Source: Bacteroidota bacterium
GTDB lineage: Bacteria; Bacteroidota; Bacteroidia; B-17B0; Aurantibacillaceae
Direction of reading: 5' to 3'
Assembly (NCBI GenBank): GCA_016185125.1
Contig: JACPOC010000011.1
Span: 1-64,000 of the forward strand
DNA: 64,000 nt
Shown here: in pieces, positions 7,773 to 16,812 of the stretch
Position numbering within the stretch: position 1 is the stretch's first letter
Layout of the letters: the number at the start of each line of letters is the position of its first letter
Notes under the pieces: model-generated
Seen by the model: the letters and a program-made list of their open reading frames with translations, nothing else
Told to the model about the DNA's origin: nothing
Database searches by the model: none
Program-made: the position numbers and the translations under genes

Positions 7773-10619
7773 TTAAAAACGGAAGCCAATAGCAAAAGAA
7801 TATACAGTGCCAAAATTTCGTTGAAAGTTAACCAAATCTGTTTGTGGGTTGTACGAATTATCTTTTCTGTTGGAGTTCTTGTAATAAACAATCCAATCCT
7901 GATGAAGTATATCTTTCACATTAAATCGTATATCCAATCGGTTTTTAAAAAATGATTTTGTAACCTGAAGATCAAGTACCGTTCGGGCGTTTTCCCAACG
8001 GTTAGGAACCTGATCGCTTCCTACCAGATAAATACGAGAGCCAACTCTGTTTACCATTGCGGTTACACTAAAATTGTTATCATTATCTATATAAGAAATA
8101 CCTGCATTGATAATATATGGAGCTTGACCTTGCATAACCCGTGTATCCGGCAAAGCAGAATTAATTCCCCGCACATTAACTAAAGATTTAATAAGCGACA
8201 AATTGGAAAATAAATTTAGATGGTTAAAGAACTTGCTTGAATCTAATTTAAATAAAGATCCAACGTTTAATCTGTATTCTAGTTCAGCGCCATACACGGT
8301 ACCAAAATTTGCATTTTGATAGGTAATCTGGTTTTTGTCGCCACCTGAAATATATCTTTCAATGGGTTTATTAAAATATTTATAAAAACCTGATGTGGTT
8401 ATTAATTGTCCTTTGCCTGGGTAAAACTCAAATCGGGCATCAAAATTTTGAATATAACATCTGCTTAGTGAATACGTGCCGGCAATTGATAACCTTGTTT
8501 CCGGATCATACCAATTAGTAACAGCAAGTTCCCTGAACTCCGGCCGGTTTAATGTTTTGTAATAAGCCAGTCGCGCGCCGATTTTTTCTGTGATATTATA
8601 AATGAAATTTACAGAAGGTAAAACATCATTAACCACCGAGTTTACAAAAACAGAATCAAATGCTTTTGGTTTATTGTAATTAGTAGTTAAAACCTGATTA
8701 AAACTTTCATAGCGAGCTCCGGTAATTAATCTTATTTTTTCAGTATATTTAAATTCCACCATGCCGTACCCGGCTCTTAAGGATGATTGCGCAGAATAAT
8801 TATCGGTTTGCATGGTTATTTCAATCAGTTTAAATCCGCCATAACCATCGGGTGTAACGCTCATGTTTTGAGTGGCAAAAATCTGATCTTCGGTTAAATA
8901 TCTTAAACTGTCGGCAAAAAATTTTCCGGGCTGAATAAATTGACTTAACCCAAATTGCCGGATGCCGAATGTGCGCGTTCTGTATTGATAAAAACCGCCA
9001 ACCTTTCCTTCAATTTTTATTTTTTCGTTCAACTTAAAAACGCGTGACACATCCAGCCTTGCACTGTTCATCCGTTCTTTTAACTTAGAATATACGCGGT
9101 AGCCGGAATAGTCGGGTCCTGTTGTAGAGGATCCTCCATAAGCGACATTTGCGGATAATATTGTGTCTTTTGGATTAGGGTCTGAGGGATCGAGCACTGA
9201 TTTAAAACGGGTGTAGGCTGTAAAACGAAGATTAGGCACCACGCGTTTAATATTGCTTTGAGAAACATTCCAATAAATTTTAATTTTAGGTTTTTCTATA
9301 AAATGCTCCCCGCTAAGTTGGGAGGAAACGATTTGATTAGCGGAAAAAAAACGAGAATTATTTGTGTTGAGCGAAGGATTTGCATCAATCAAATTAGCAC
9401 TGCCGGTGGAATTGATAAAGCGATTGTCTGCATTTCCGTTTACAAGATTTTTAAAATGTATGCTGTTGAACTTATCAATTTTACAGCTTAAATTAAGTAA
9501 TGCGCCTGTGCTTGTTTGTGTTTGGTAAACTTTTTGGTTAAAGGCCTGCTCCAACTGCACTTCTTCGGCCGGTAAAATATTTATCGGCGATAAATTATAA
9601 TATTCCTTTCTTTTTAAAGTGTAAAGATTTTGTGTGGCACTGTAACCCAGGCTAAAAATAACGCCAATAAAATCTCGTTCTTTTAATTTAAAATTATAAC
9701 CTGCGCCAATCTGAAAAGCATTGTTAGGCGAAAACCGTGCATTACTATAACCCCAATCGTTATTAAAATAAGTGGCCATTCTGCCTTGATCTTTTGTAGA
9801 TATCCATGAAGAAAGTTCTTTATATTGAGGAACTTCAGAGGGCAAATCTCTGCTTCCGTCATCAAAACCAAACTTATCCCATTTTCCTCCTTTATAAACA
9901 ATTTTATCTTTTCCTGTGGTAATAGTGTTATAACCTGTGCCGACACTTACCGAAACAAAATTCTTTTCCGGAATACTTTTGGTATTCACCTGCACAATTC
10001 CTCCGGCAAATTCAGAGGGCATATCAGGAGTAGCAGTTTTATTTACAACAATGTTGTCTAGCATGTTTGCGGGGAAAAGATCGAAGGCAAAGGCCTTTTT
10101 ATCAGGCTCTGTACTTGGAAGCGGCGCGCCGTTAAGAAAAGAGGCGTTATACCTTTCGTTTAGGCCACGGATAATTACAAATTTATCGTCCTGTATGGTT
10201 ACCCCGCTAATGCGTTTTAAAACATCGCTTGTGTTCCGATCTGGCGTTCTCTTTATTGTTTCGGCACTAATACCATCGCTTACACTTGCGTTATTTTTTT
10301 GCTGTAAAACCAATGCGGTGTTGTTTTCCTTATTTAAAGTTACCACCACCTCAACTTCGCCTAAATCCTGCGAGGCAGAGGCGTTAATTAAGGTTACCTT
10401 TCCGGGGGCCACATTATTTATGGCAAATTTTCCATCAAAATCGGCCTGCGCGCCTTTTTGGGTTCCTTCAATTAGTGCCGTTGCGCCGGGTAATGTTTCT
10501 CCGGTTTTTCCGTCTACAATTGTTCCCGAAATTCTGCCTGTTTGCGCAACAATGATAGTAGTAATAAATAAAAAAGTAACGGCTGTAATTAATCTTAACA
10601 TGGTTTTATTTTGCATCAC
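7773..10619 (-). CDS. TonB-dependent outer-membrane receptor with carboxypeptidase-like domain
   Basis: 948 residues. Signal peptide (hydrophobic LITAVTFLFITTIIVA; the start could also be the Met seven codons in), then a CarboxypepD_reg-like Ig domain (RISGTIVDGKTGETLPGA), a plug domain (VTIQDDKFVIIRGLNERY, then VNKTATPDMPSEFAGG) and a C-terminal 22-strand-type barrel ending in an aromatic (FAIGFRF). It transports an unknown ligand using TonB energy; unlike SusC it has no SusD partner gene. The neighbours are a secreted T9SS protein downstream and a PhoB-like regulator transcribed divergently, with about 145 bases between them, which makes the regulator a candidate controller. Confidence 0.93.
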   Translation of the reverse strand: MMQNKTMLRLITAVTFLFITTIIVAQTGRISGTIVDGKTGETLPGATALIEGTQKGAQADFDGKFAINNVAPGKVTLINASASQDLGEVEVVVTLNKENNTALVLQQKNNASVSDGISAETIKRTPDRNTSDVLKRISGVTIQDDKFVIIRGLNERYNASFLNGAPLPSTEPDKKAFAFDLFPANMLDNIVVNKTATPDMPSEFAGGIVQVNTKSIPEKNFVSVSVGTGYNTITTGKDKIVYKGGKWDKFGFDDGSRDLPSEVPQYKELSSWISTKDQGRMATYFNNDWGYSNARFSPNNAFQIGAGYNFKLKERDFIGVIFSLGYSATQNLYTLKRKEYYNLSPINILPAEEVQLEQAFNQKVYQTQTSTGALLNLSCKIDKFNSIHFKNLVNGNADNRFINSTGSANLIDANPSLNTNNSRFFSANQIVSSQLSGEHFIEKPKIKIYWNVSQSNIKRVVPNLRFTAYTRFKSVLDPSDPNPKDTILSANVAYGGSSTTGPDYSGYRVYSKLKERMNSARLDVSRVFKLNEKIKIEGKVGGFYQYRTRTFGIRQFGLSQFIQPGKFFADSLRYLTEDQIFATQNMSVTPDGYGGFKLIEITMQTDNYSAQSSLRAGYGMVEFKYTEKIRLITGARYESFNQVLTTNYNKPKAFDSVFVNSVVNDVLPSVNFIYNITEKIGARLAYYKTLNRPEFRELAVTNWYDPETRLSIAGTYSLSRCYIQNFDARFEFYPGKGQLITTSGFYKYFNKPIERYISGGDKNQITYQNANFGTVYGAELEYRLNVGSLFKLDSSKFFNHLNLFSNLSLIKSLVNVRGINSALPDTRVMQGQAPYIINAGISYIDNDNNFSVTAMVNRVGSRIYLVGSDQVPNRWENARTVLDLQVTKSFFKNRLDIRFNVKDILHQDWIVYYKNSNRKDNSYNPQTDLVNFQRNFGTVYSFAIGFRF

Positions 10620-10687
10620 AAAAAAAAGAAATGAAAATGACCTGCACTTAAATTTGATGTTACCAAAAGTTTAATTTAATAATCATA

Positions 10688-10720
10688 TTTGCTCAAAATC
10701 TTAATGATTAGTTAACTTTG
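10688..10720 (+). promoter_or_regulatory. Promoter of the PhoB-like regulator
   Basis: TTTG (10688-10691), 21-nt spacer, TAACTTTG (10713-10720): both elements of the Bacteroidetes consensus. The in-frame TTG at 10718 lies inside the -7 box, so the ATG at 10766 is the real start. Confidence 0.75.
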
Positions 10721-10765
10721 CGCCATTGCTTAATTGCCTATTTTTATGCTTGTCAAAACCTTTAT

Positions 10766-11446
10766 ATGAGCTCTAATTTTAAAATTTTATTAGTTGATGA
10801 TGAGCCCGATATTGTCGAGTTTTTAAGTTACAATCTTAAAAAGGAAGGCTATGAGATTTTAACAGCCCACAATGGCAGGGATGCCGTAGAAATTGCTAAA
10901 AAGGAAATTCCGCATTTAATTGTACTGGATGTAATGATGCCGGACATGGATGGCATTGAAACTTGTCGCGAAATTCGTGAACAAAAAGGATTACAGGATG
11001 TGTTGATTGCTTTTTTAACGGCCCGCAGTGAGGATTACACGCAAATTGCCGGTTTTGAGGTAGGTGCCGATGATTATATTACTAAACCTATTAAGCCGCG
11101 GGTTTTTATTAGTCGCGTAAAGGCTTTGTTAAGAAGGTTGCAAAATGCCGCCACCTCAGAGTCAAATATGGAATTTGGAAATATTCGTATTGATAAAGAA
11201 AAACACATGGTGTTTAAAGGCGAGGAAGAAATTAATCTGCCAAAAAAAGAATTCCGCTTGTTTTCGTTATTAAGCAGCAAGCCGGGAAAGGTTTTTACCC
11301 GCGAATTTATTCTTGAGCAAGTTTGGGGTGATGAAGTAATTGTTGGAGATAGAACCATTGATGTTCATATCAGAAAACTCCGCGAAAAAATAGGTGACGA
11401 TTATTTTAAAACCGTAAAAGGCGTGGGATACAAATTTGAGTTTTAA
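10766..11446 (+). CDS. OmpR/PhoB-family response regulator
   Basis: 226 residues from the ATG at 10766. The N-terminal receiver is intact: acidic pair in LLVDDEPD, phospho-acceptor Asp in IVLDVMMPDMDG, Thr in FLTARSED, Lys in DYITKP. The C-terminal winged helix is complete (LPKKEFRLFSLLSS, VWGDEVIVGDRTIDVHIRKLREK, VKGVGYKFEF). Together they make it a phosphorylation-activated transcription factor resembling PhoB. No histidine kinase gene follows, so the partner kinase must be encoded elsewhere. It diverges from the TonB receptor gene, a possible target. Compare the degenerate paralogue at 3880-4554. Confidence 0.95.
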   Translation: MSSNFKILLVDDEPDIVEFLSYNLKKEGYEILTAHNGRDAVEIAKKEIPHLIVLDVMMPDMDGIETCREIREQKGLQDVLIAFLTARSEDYTQIAGFEVGADDYITKPIKPRVFISRVKALLRRLQNAATSESNMEFGNIRIDKEKHMVFKGEEEINLPKKEFRLFSLLSSKPGKVFTREFILEQVWGDEVIVGDRTIDVHIRKLREKIGDDYFKTVKGVGYKFEF

Positions 11447-11464
11447 TTATTCCTTAAAACTTTT

Positions 11465-11923
11465 TTAATTAGTTATACTGTAATTTTTACTGTTAACTAC
11501 TACTCCGCTCTCATCCCAGTTTGTCCAAACTCCGGTTTTTTCTCCGTTAGCGTAATTCATTTCAAAGCGCTTTGTGCCCTTATCATCAAATACTAACCAA
11601 GTTCCCGATTTTTTCCCTAAACTATAAAAGGCTATGGCAGATATTGTACCGTTTTCGTTATAGCGCGTCCACTTCTGATCTTTTTTTCCATCTGTAAACA
11701 TTCCGCTTTCCATCACCTTGCCTGAGGCATAAAAGTAAGTAGCTTCGCCATTAATCACGCCGTTTTTTACACTAATTTCAGATTTTACCGAATTATTAGT
11801 TGAAGCCATAACCCCGCTGAATAATTCGTTATCGCTGGTTATATACAAACCTTTTTCATTTAGTTGTTGCGCGTTTAAATTAAGGCCAACAAGCACTGCT
11901 AAAATAAATCCTAACTTTTTCAT
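11465..11923 (-). CDS. Exported MORN/YwqK-repeat protein
   Basis: 152 residues with a signal peptide (MKKLGFILAVLVGLNLNAQ) and four to five MORN_2/YwqK-type repeats, for example NGEATYFYASGKVMESGMF, DQKWTRYNENG, SGTWLVFDDKGTKRFEM and TGVWTNWDESG. Family knowledge: databases often call these 'YwqK antitoxin', but in Bacteroidetes they are usually exported repeat proteins of unknown function. There is no toxin partner here. It converges with the PhoB-like regulator gene, 18 bases from its end. Confidence 0.85.
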   Translation of the reverse strand: MKKLGFILAVLVGLNLNAQQLNEKGLYITSDNELFSGVMASTNNSVKSEISVKNGVINGEATYFYASGKVMESGMFTDGKKDQKWTRYNENGTISAIAFYSLGKKSGTWLVFDDKGTKRFEMNYANGEKTGVWTNWDESGVVVNSKNYSITN

Positions 11924-12083
11924 AATATAGCAGATCCGGAGTTTGGTTCAGCAACCGTATCTTAATTATAAAGGTAATACTTTAACACTCCCATAATGTT
12001 AAGGAAATGAAAATTTAACAATTAATTTACTTTGCAGGCGCAAAAACTATACAAATTATTGAAAATCAATAAGTTAGAGTTGT

Positions 12084-12407
12084 TTAATTAAGTTCTTTTA
12101 AACTTAGCTCTGAGAACAGAGTAAGATCGGTTGATTTAACTTCAAGAGGCGCATAACCTAATACTTCAATAGAAATAGAATAAGTTTTGTCGGTTTTTAA
12201 TTGAAATTTAAAGTTTCCTTCTAAATCGGCAAAGTAAGATTCGCCCGTTTCTTTTACAGTAATTTTAGCCGCCGCAATTTCTTCGCCCCTTACCGATTTA
12301 ATAGTGCCGGATACGTTTTTTACAGAAGCTTTTGCCTTATCATTATTCCCGCCTACAGCCAGGTTGTGAAATGCCAAAAATAATAGAATATAAAGGATGT
12401 TCTTCAC
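12084..12407 (-). CDS. Exported carboxypeptidase-like regulatory domain protein
   Basis: 107 residues: a signal peptide (MKNILYILLFLAFHNLAVGG) and a single CarboxypepD_reg-like beta-sandwich domain (VSGTIKSVRGEEIAAAKITV, YFADLEGNFKFQL, SISIEVLGYAPLEV). The domain normally forms the N-terminal extension of TonB receptors; here it stands alone, with no barrel. The function is unknown. It lies back to back with dinB. Confidence 0.82.
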   Translation of the reverse strand: MKNILYILLFLAFHNLAVGGNNDKAKASVKNVSGTIKSVRGEEIAAAKITVKETGESYFADLEGNFKFQLKTDKTYSISIEVLGYAPLEVKSTDLTLFSELSLKELN

Positions 12408-12512
12408 AGTATAAAGTTCGTCTTCTTGTCTTTATTTATCTTTAAGGGTATATTATCAAATTGTTAAGGGTTAATCTGTGGTGCCTTGCCAATTAATGAA
12501 TGTGCCGCCCAA

Positions 12513-12542
12513 ATACTATAAACAATAGCAAGACAAGGCTTC
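12513..12542 (+). promoter_or_regulatory. Putative damage-response box upstream of dinB-dnaE2
   Basis: 25/30 identical to 2291-2320 upstream of recA. It has ATACTA, then TAGCA 13 nt later, AGACAA, and a less perfect right half GGCTT. The box starts 39 nt before the -7-like element, against 40 nt in recA. Confidence 0.6.
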
Positions 12543-12551
12543 TATTCGCAG

Positions 12552-12559
12552 TACCTTAG
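12552..12559 (+). promoter_or_regulatory. dinB -7-like element
   Basis: TACCTTAG is one base away from TAnnTTTG and sits four bases before the ATG, so the transcript would start at or very near the start codon. The match is weak on its own; the spacing shared with recA supports it. Confidence 0.45.
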
Positions 12560-12563
12560 AGGA

Positions 12564-13823
12564 ATGGATAGGAATGTGGTGCACATGGATTTGGATAGCT
12601 TTTTTGTATCGGTAGAGCGCCGATTAAATCCAAAGCTTGAAGGCAAACCGGTTTTAGTGGGCGGATCAAGTGATCGTGGCGTGGTTGCTTCCTGCAGCTA
12701 CGAAGCGCGGGCTTTTGGCATCCACTCAGCCATGCCCATGAAAACGGCGCGACAGCTTTGCCCGGATGCCATTGTGGTAAAAGGCGATCATGAACAATAC
12801 AGTTACTTTTCTAATATGGTTACTGATATTATTAAAGAAAATGTTCCTCTTTACGAAAAAACATCTATTGATGAATTTTATATTGACCTCACCGGAATGG
12901 ATCGCTTTTTTGGATGTTATAAACTTGCCGGAGAACTTAGGCAACGTATTATGAGGGAAACCGCACTTCCTATTTCCTTCGCTCTCTCGGCCAACAAAAC
13001 CGTTTCAAAAATTGGTACAGGACAAGCAAAACCAAATGGGCAAATGCAAATTCCCTTGGGAAATGAAAAGGAATTTTTAGCACCCTTATCCATCCGAAAA
13101 ATTCCCATGGTGGGTGAAAAAACGTATCAATTATTACGAAGTATGGGCGTTGAAAAAGTTAAAACCATGCAGGAAATGCCCGTACAATTATTGCAGCAAG
13201 TACTTGGGGAGAACGGCATTGTACTCTGGAAAAAAGCACACGGTATTGATACTTCTCCGGTTGAACCTTATAACGAACGAAAATCCATCTCCACCGAATG
13301 CACTTTTGAAAAAGATACCATTGATGTGGCACATTTAAAACGGGTGTTCATCAGCATGACCGAAAAATTAACCTATCAGTTAAGAGCTGAAGAAAAATTA
13401 ACCTCCTGCGTTACCGTAAAAATTCGTTATTCAGATTTTAATACTTACACCATGCAAATGCGCATTCCTTACACCGCGCTTGATGAAACGCTGATTGAAA
13501 AAGTAAAAGAGTTGTTTGATAAACTCTATCAAAAAAGAATGTTGATAAGAATGGTAGGTATTCGCTTTAGTCATTTAATACAGGGCACCTATCAATTTGA
13601 TCTTTTTAACGACATGAGCGAGAAGATACAATTATCGCAGGCAATGGATAAATTACGTAACAAGTTTGGCAATACAGCGGTGATGCGCGCTGCGGGGATT
13701 GATCTTGACAAGCGAGATACAAGTTTGTTCGGTAGCGTTAAAAGCTTACCCGCCGAACAAAAAAATAAACAAACCACAAACGTATCACAAAACAATGCTG
13801 CTCAATTGCCACACGTATTATAG
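12564..13823 (+). CDS. dinB: DNA polymerase IV (Y family)
   Basis: 419 residues, an error-prone translesion polymerase. The palm motifs carry the catalytic acids: HMDLDSFFVSVER at the start, then KTSIDEFYIDLTG with the SIDE signature near residue 100. A YEARAFGI block, a helix-hairpin-helix region (PMVGEKTYQLLRSMGV) and a little-finger domain follow. The C-terminal 30 residues are Gln/Asn-rich and lack an obvious clamp-binding motif. The start overlaps the expected transcription start, so a short or absent leader is likely. The stop codon lies 29 bases inside the next gene, dnaE2, pointing to coupled translation. A recA-like control box lies upstream. Confidence 0.95.
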   Translation: MDRNVVHMDLDSFFVSVERRLNPKLEGKPVLVGGSSDRGVVASCSYEARAFGIHSAMPMKTARQLCPDAIVVKGDHEQYSYFSNMVTDIIKENVPLYEKTSIDEFYIDLTGMDRFFGCYKLAGELRQRIMRETALPISFALSANKTVSKIGTGQAKPNGQMQIPLGNEKEFLAPLSIRKIPMVGEKTYQLLRSMGVEKVKTMQEMPVQLLQQVLGENGIVLWKKAHGIDTSPVEPYNERKSISTECTFEKDTIDVAHLKRVFISMTEKLTYQLRAEEKLTSCVTVKIRYSDFNTYTMQMRIPYTALDETLIEKVKELFDKLYQKRMLIRMVGIRFSHLIQGTYQFDLFNDMSEKIQLSQAMDKLRNKFGNTAVMRAAGIDLDKRDTSLFGSVKSLPAEQKNKQTTNVSQNNAAQLPHVL

Positions 13824-16803
13824 CTTTTGTTACGGCACACTTTCAACCGAACAATTATTTGATGAAGTTGAAAGTAAAGGTTATGATACTTTGGTTTTAT
13901 CCGACATTAATAATACTTCGGCGATATTAGATGCATTAAGAATTACTTCAGGTGAAAATCCTCCGAGAAAGCTAAAAGTAATTCCCGGCATTGACTTTCG
14001 CAACGGGCCTGCACAAAAATATATAGGCATTGCGCAAAACAATGAGGGTTTTAAAGAGCTAAACGAACATCTGTCAAAACATCTGCACACTTCCACAAAT
14101 TTCGATACCCGGGCTCCGCAGTTTACTAACGTTTACGTGATTTACCCTTTAAAAACATATCAAGGCTGGCTCTTAATGGAAAATGAATTTATAGGTATAG
14201 CGACGCACGAACTCCCGAGCTTTCCATTTTCCGGAGCAAAACATTATAAACACAAATTGGTTGTATTACAGCCGGCAACTTTTATACAAAAAAAACATTT
14301 TAACGCGCACCGCTTATTACGAGCCATCGATACAAATACATTGCTAAGTAAATTATCTGTTCAGGAACAAGCTTCTGATAATGAAGTGGTGATGGAAAAA
14401 CAAAAACTTCGCACCGCTTTTTCCTCTTACCCTGAAGCGGTAAAAAATACCGAAGACATTTTAAATTCTTGTTACGTTGGTTTTAAATTCGGAAAACTGG
14501 AACACAAAAATTTAAAATTTTATACCAACAGTTTGGCAAATGACATGGAGCTATTAAGAAAAGAATGTTCTGCCGGATTAAAAGTAAGATACAGCAATCC
14601 ATCGCAGGTGGTAATTGATCGGATGAACAAAGAATTGACTGTAATAGAAAAAATGAACTTTGCTTCGTATTTTTTAATTAATTGGAACATTACACAATAC
14701 GCGCAGCACAAAAACTATTATTACGTGGGCAGAGGTAGCGGTGCCAACAGCCTTGTAGCTTATCTTTTAAAAATTACAGATGTTGATCCTATAGAACTTG
14801 ATCTTTATTTGGAACGATTTATTAACGAATTCAGAACTAACGCTCCGGACTTTGACATCGACTTTTCATGGACAGACCGTGACGATATAACACGTTATAT
14901 TTTTGATAGATTTGGAAAAGACAGGTCAGGCACTCCTAAAAACAATGTGGCTTTATTGGCAACATACAGCACTTTTAAACACGACGCAATTACCCGGGAA
15001 CTTGGTAAAGTATTTGGTTTACCGTCGCATGAAATTGATAAACTTCAACACGCTAAAAACCCTTCTGAACTGGATAAGCTTTCAAAGTTAGTTCTTAAAT
15101 ACGGAGAACTGATTCGCAATTTTCCAAGTCATCTTAGTGTGCATTCAAGCGGTATTTTAATTTCACAGGAACCGATTACTACTTACAGTGCCACTTTTTT
15201 ACCGCCCAAAGGATATCCAACCTCACAATTTAGCATGCATGAAGCGGAAGATATAGGTCTTTTTAAATTTGATATTTTAAGTCAGCGTGGTTTAGGTAAA
15301 ATTAAAGATGCTTTGGAATTAGTTAAAGAAAACAAAGGCATTGAAATAGACATACACGATATAAAAAAATTTACAAGCGATGAGAAAGTAAAAAAAATGC
15401 TGCGTGCGGGAGATTGTATCGGCTGCTTTTACGTAGAGTCGCCATCTATGAGAATGCTGCTTGCTAAATTACAGGCCGACGATTATTTACGCTTGGTAGC
15501 CGCCAGTTCCATCATAAGGCCGGGAGTTTCCAAAAGCGGAATGATGCGTGAATACATATTGCGTTACCGCCATCCGGAAAGAACAGAACAGGCAAAAAAT
15601 GAATTACCCGAACTGTATGAAATTTTAAAAGAAACTTACGGGGTTATGGTTTACCAAGAAGATGTGATAAAAATTGCGCATGATTTTGCAGGCTTGACCT
15701 TGGCGGAAGCTGATTATTTAAGACGCGGCATGAGCTGGAAGTTTAAACAACGCAATGAGTTTCATGTAGTAAAAGAAAACTTTTTTAATAACTGCTATAA
15801 AAAAGGGTACGCTTTTGATACAATAGATAAAATATGGAACCAGATAGAAAGTTTTGCCAATTTCGCTTTTTCCAAAGGCCACTCGGCAAGTTACGCTGTA
15901 GAAAGTTACCAGGCACTTTATTTAAAAGCATACCATCCTTTAGAATACATGGTAGCCACACTCAATAACGGTGGCGGCTTTTACCGAACAGAATTATACG
16001 TTCACGAAGCAAGAATGCACGGAGCCATAATAATACCGCCTTGTATAAATAACAGCGGAGCTTTAACCGTTATTAAAGGGATTAAAATTTATTTAGGCCT
16101 TATTATGATCTCAGAACTTGAAAAAACAAGTATTCAGTTAATCATCAATGAACGTAACCTAAATGGTGCCTTTGAAGATCTTTACAATTTAGTAAAACGA
16201 GTTCCATTATCGATAGAACAACTACGCCTTCTTATTAAAGTGGGAGCTTTTGCTTTTACTAAAAAAAATAAAAAAGAATTACTTTGGGAAGTTCATATGC
16301 TTATTCATCCTGTTAAAAAAAGTTTAAGTACGCATGAGTTGTTTGATGTAAAGCCGCAGCAGTATAAATTGCCGCACCTTGTCGATTGGTGGATTGATGA
16401 CGCGTTTGATGAAATAGAATTGCTGGGCTTTGCCTTGTGCTCGCCTTTTAAATTACTGAAAGACACACTTAAAAATTCAATGACGGCACATGATCTTCAA
16501 AAACAAATAGGAAAAATAATTGAAATAGCGGGTTATTTGGTAACCTCTAAAAACACATCTACCAGTAAAGGCGAACGTATGTTTTTTGGAACGTTTATAG
16601 ATGCAGAAGGACATTGGATTGATACGGTTCATTTCCCTCCGGCTGCAAGAGCGCACCCTTTTACAGGCCCCGGATGTTACCGTTTAATTGGCAAAGTAAT
16701 AAACGAATTTGATTTTATTTATATCGACATTGAACATTGTTACCGCTTACCTACCATAAATAAAGATGACATCGAATATGGAGCTAAAGTTTTAACGGAA
16801 TAG
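13795..16803 (+). CDS. DnaE2-like error-prone DNA polymerase III alpha subunit
   Basis: 1002 residues from the ATG at 13795, giving a 29-base overlap with dinB; an upstream in-frame start lies deep inside dinB and was rejected. A PHP domain (1 to ~230) comes first, then the C-family polymerase core with YYVGRGSGANSLVAYLL, the catalytic acids in PDFDIDF near residue 351 and FDILSQRGLGKI, then an HhH region and a C-terminal OB fold. The PHP metal site looks degenerate: LNCHTYYS replaces the usual HxHS and SDINN replaces the TDH motif. That argues against proofreading activity. The length, below that of replicative DnaE, and the pairing with a Y-family polymerase match the damage-induced mutagenesis cassettes known from other bacteria. 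The replicative dnaE must lie elsewhere. Confidence 0.9.
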   Translation: MLLNCHTYYSFCYGTLSTEQLFDEVESKGYDTLVLSDINNTSAILDALRITSGENPPRKLKVIPGIDFRNGPAQKYIGIAQNNEGFKELNEHLSKHLHTSTNFDTRAPQFTNVYVIYPLKTYQGWLLMENEFIGIATHELPSFPFSGAKHYKHKLVVLQPATFIQKKHFNAHRLLRAIDTNTLLSKLSVQEQASDNEVVMEKQKLRTAFSSYPEAVKNTEDILNSCYVGFKFGKLEHKNLKFYTNSLANDMELLRKECSAGLKVRYSNPSQVVIDRMNKELTVIEKMNFASYFLINWNITQYAQHKNYYYVGRGSGANSLVAYLLKITDVDPIELDLYLERFINEFRTNAPDFDIDFSWTDRDDITRYIFDRFGKDRSGTPKNNVALLATYSTFKHDAITRELGKVFGLPSHEIDKLQHAKNPSELDKLSKLVLKYGELIRNFPSHLSVHSSGILISQEPITTYSATFLPPKGYPTSQFSMHEAEDIGLFKFDILSQRGLGKIKDALELVKENKGIEIDIHDIKKFTSDEKVKKMLRAGDCIGCFYVESPSMRMLLAKLQADDYLRLVAASSIIRPGVSKSGMMREYILRYRHPERTEQAKNELPELYEILKETYGVMVYQEDVIKIAHDFAGLTLAEADYLRRGMSWKFKQRNEFHVVKENFFNNCYKKGYAFDTIDKIWNQIESFANFAFSKGHSASYAVESYQALYLKAYHPLEYMVATLNNGGGFYRTELYVHEARMHGAIIIPPCINNSGALTVIKGIKIYLGLIMISELEKTSIQLIINERNLNGAFEDLYNLVKRVPLSIEQLRLLIKVGAFAFTKKNKKELLWEVHMLIHPVKKSLSTHELFDVKPQQYKLPHLVDWWIDDAFDEIELLGFALCSPFKLLKDTLKNSMTAHDLQKQIGKIIEIAGYLVTSKNTSTSKGERMFFGTFIDAEGHWIDTVHFPPAARAHPFTGPGCYRLIGKVINEFDFIYIDIEHCYRLPTINKDDIEYGAKVLTE

Positions 16804-16812
16804 TGTTGTTTT

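Noticed and set aside
11465-11923. Toxin-antitoxin module (YwqK 'antitoxin' name)
   Set aside because: The protein is exported and has no toxin gene next to it; the name comes from repeat similarity only.
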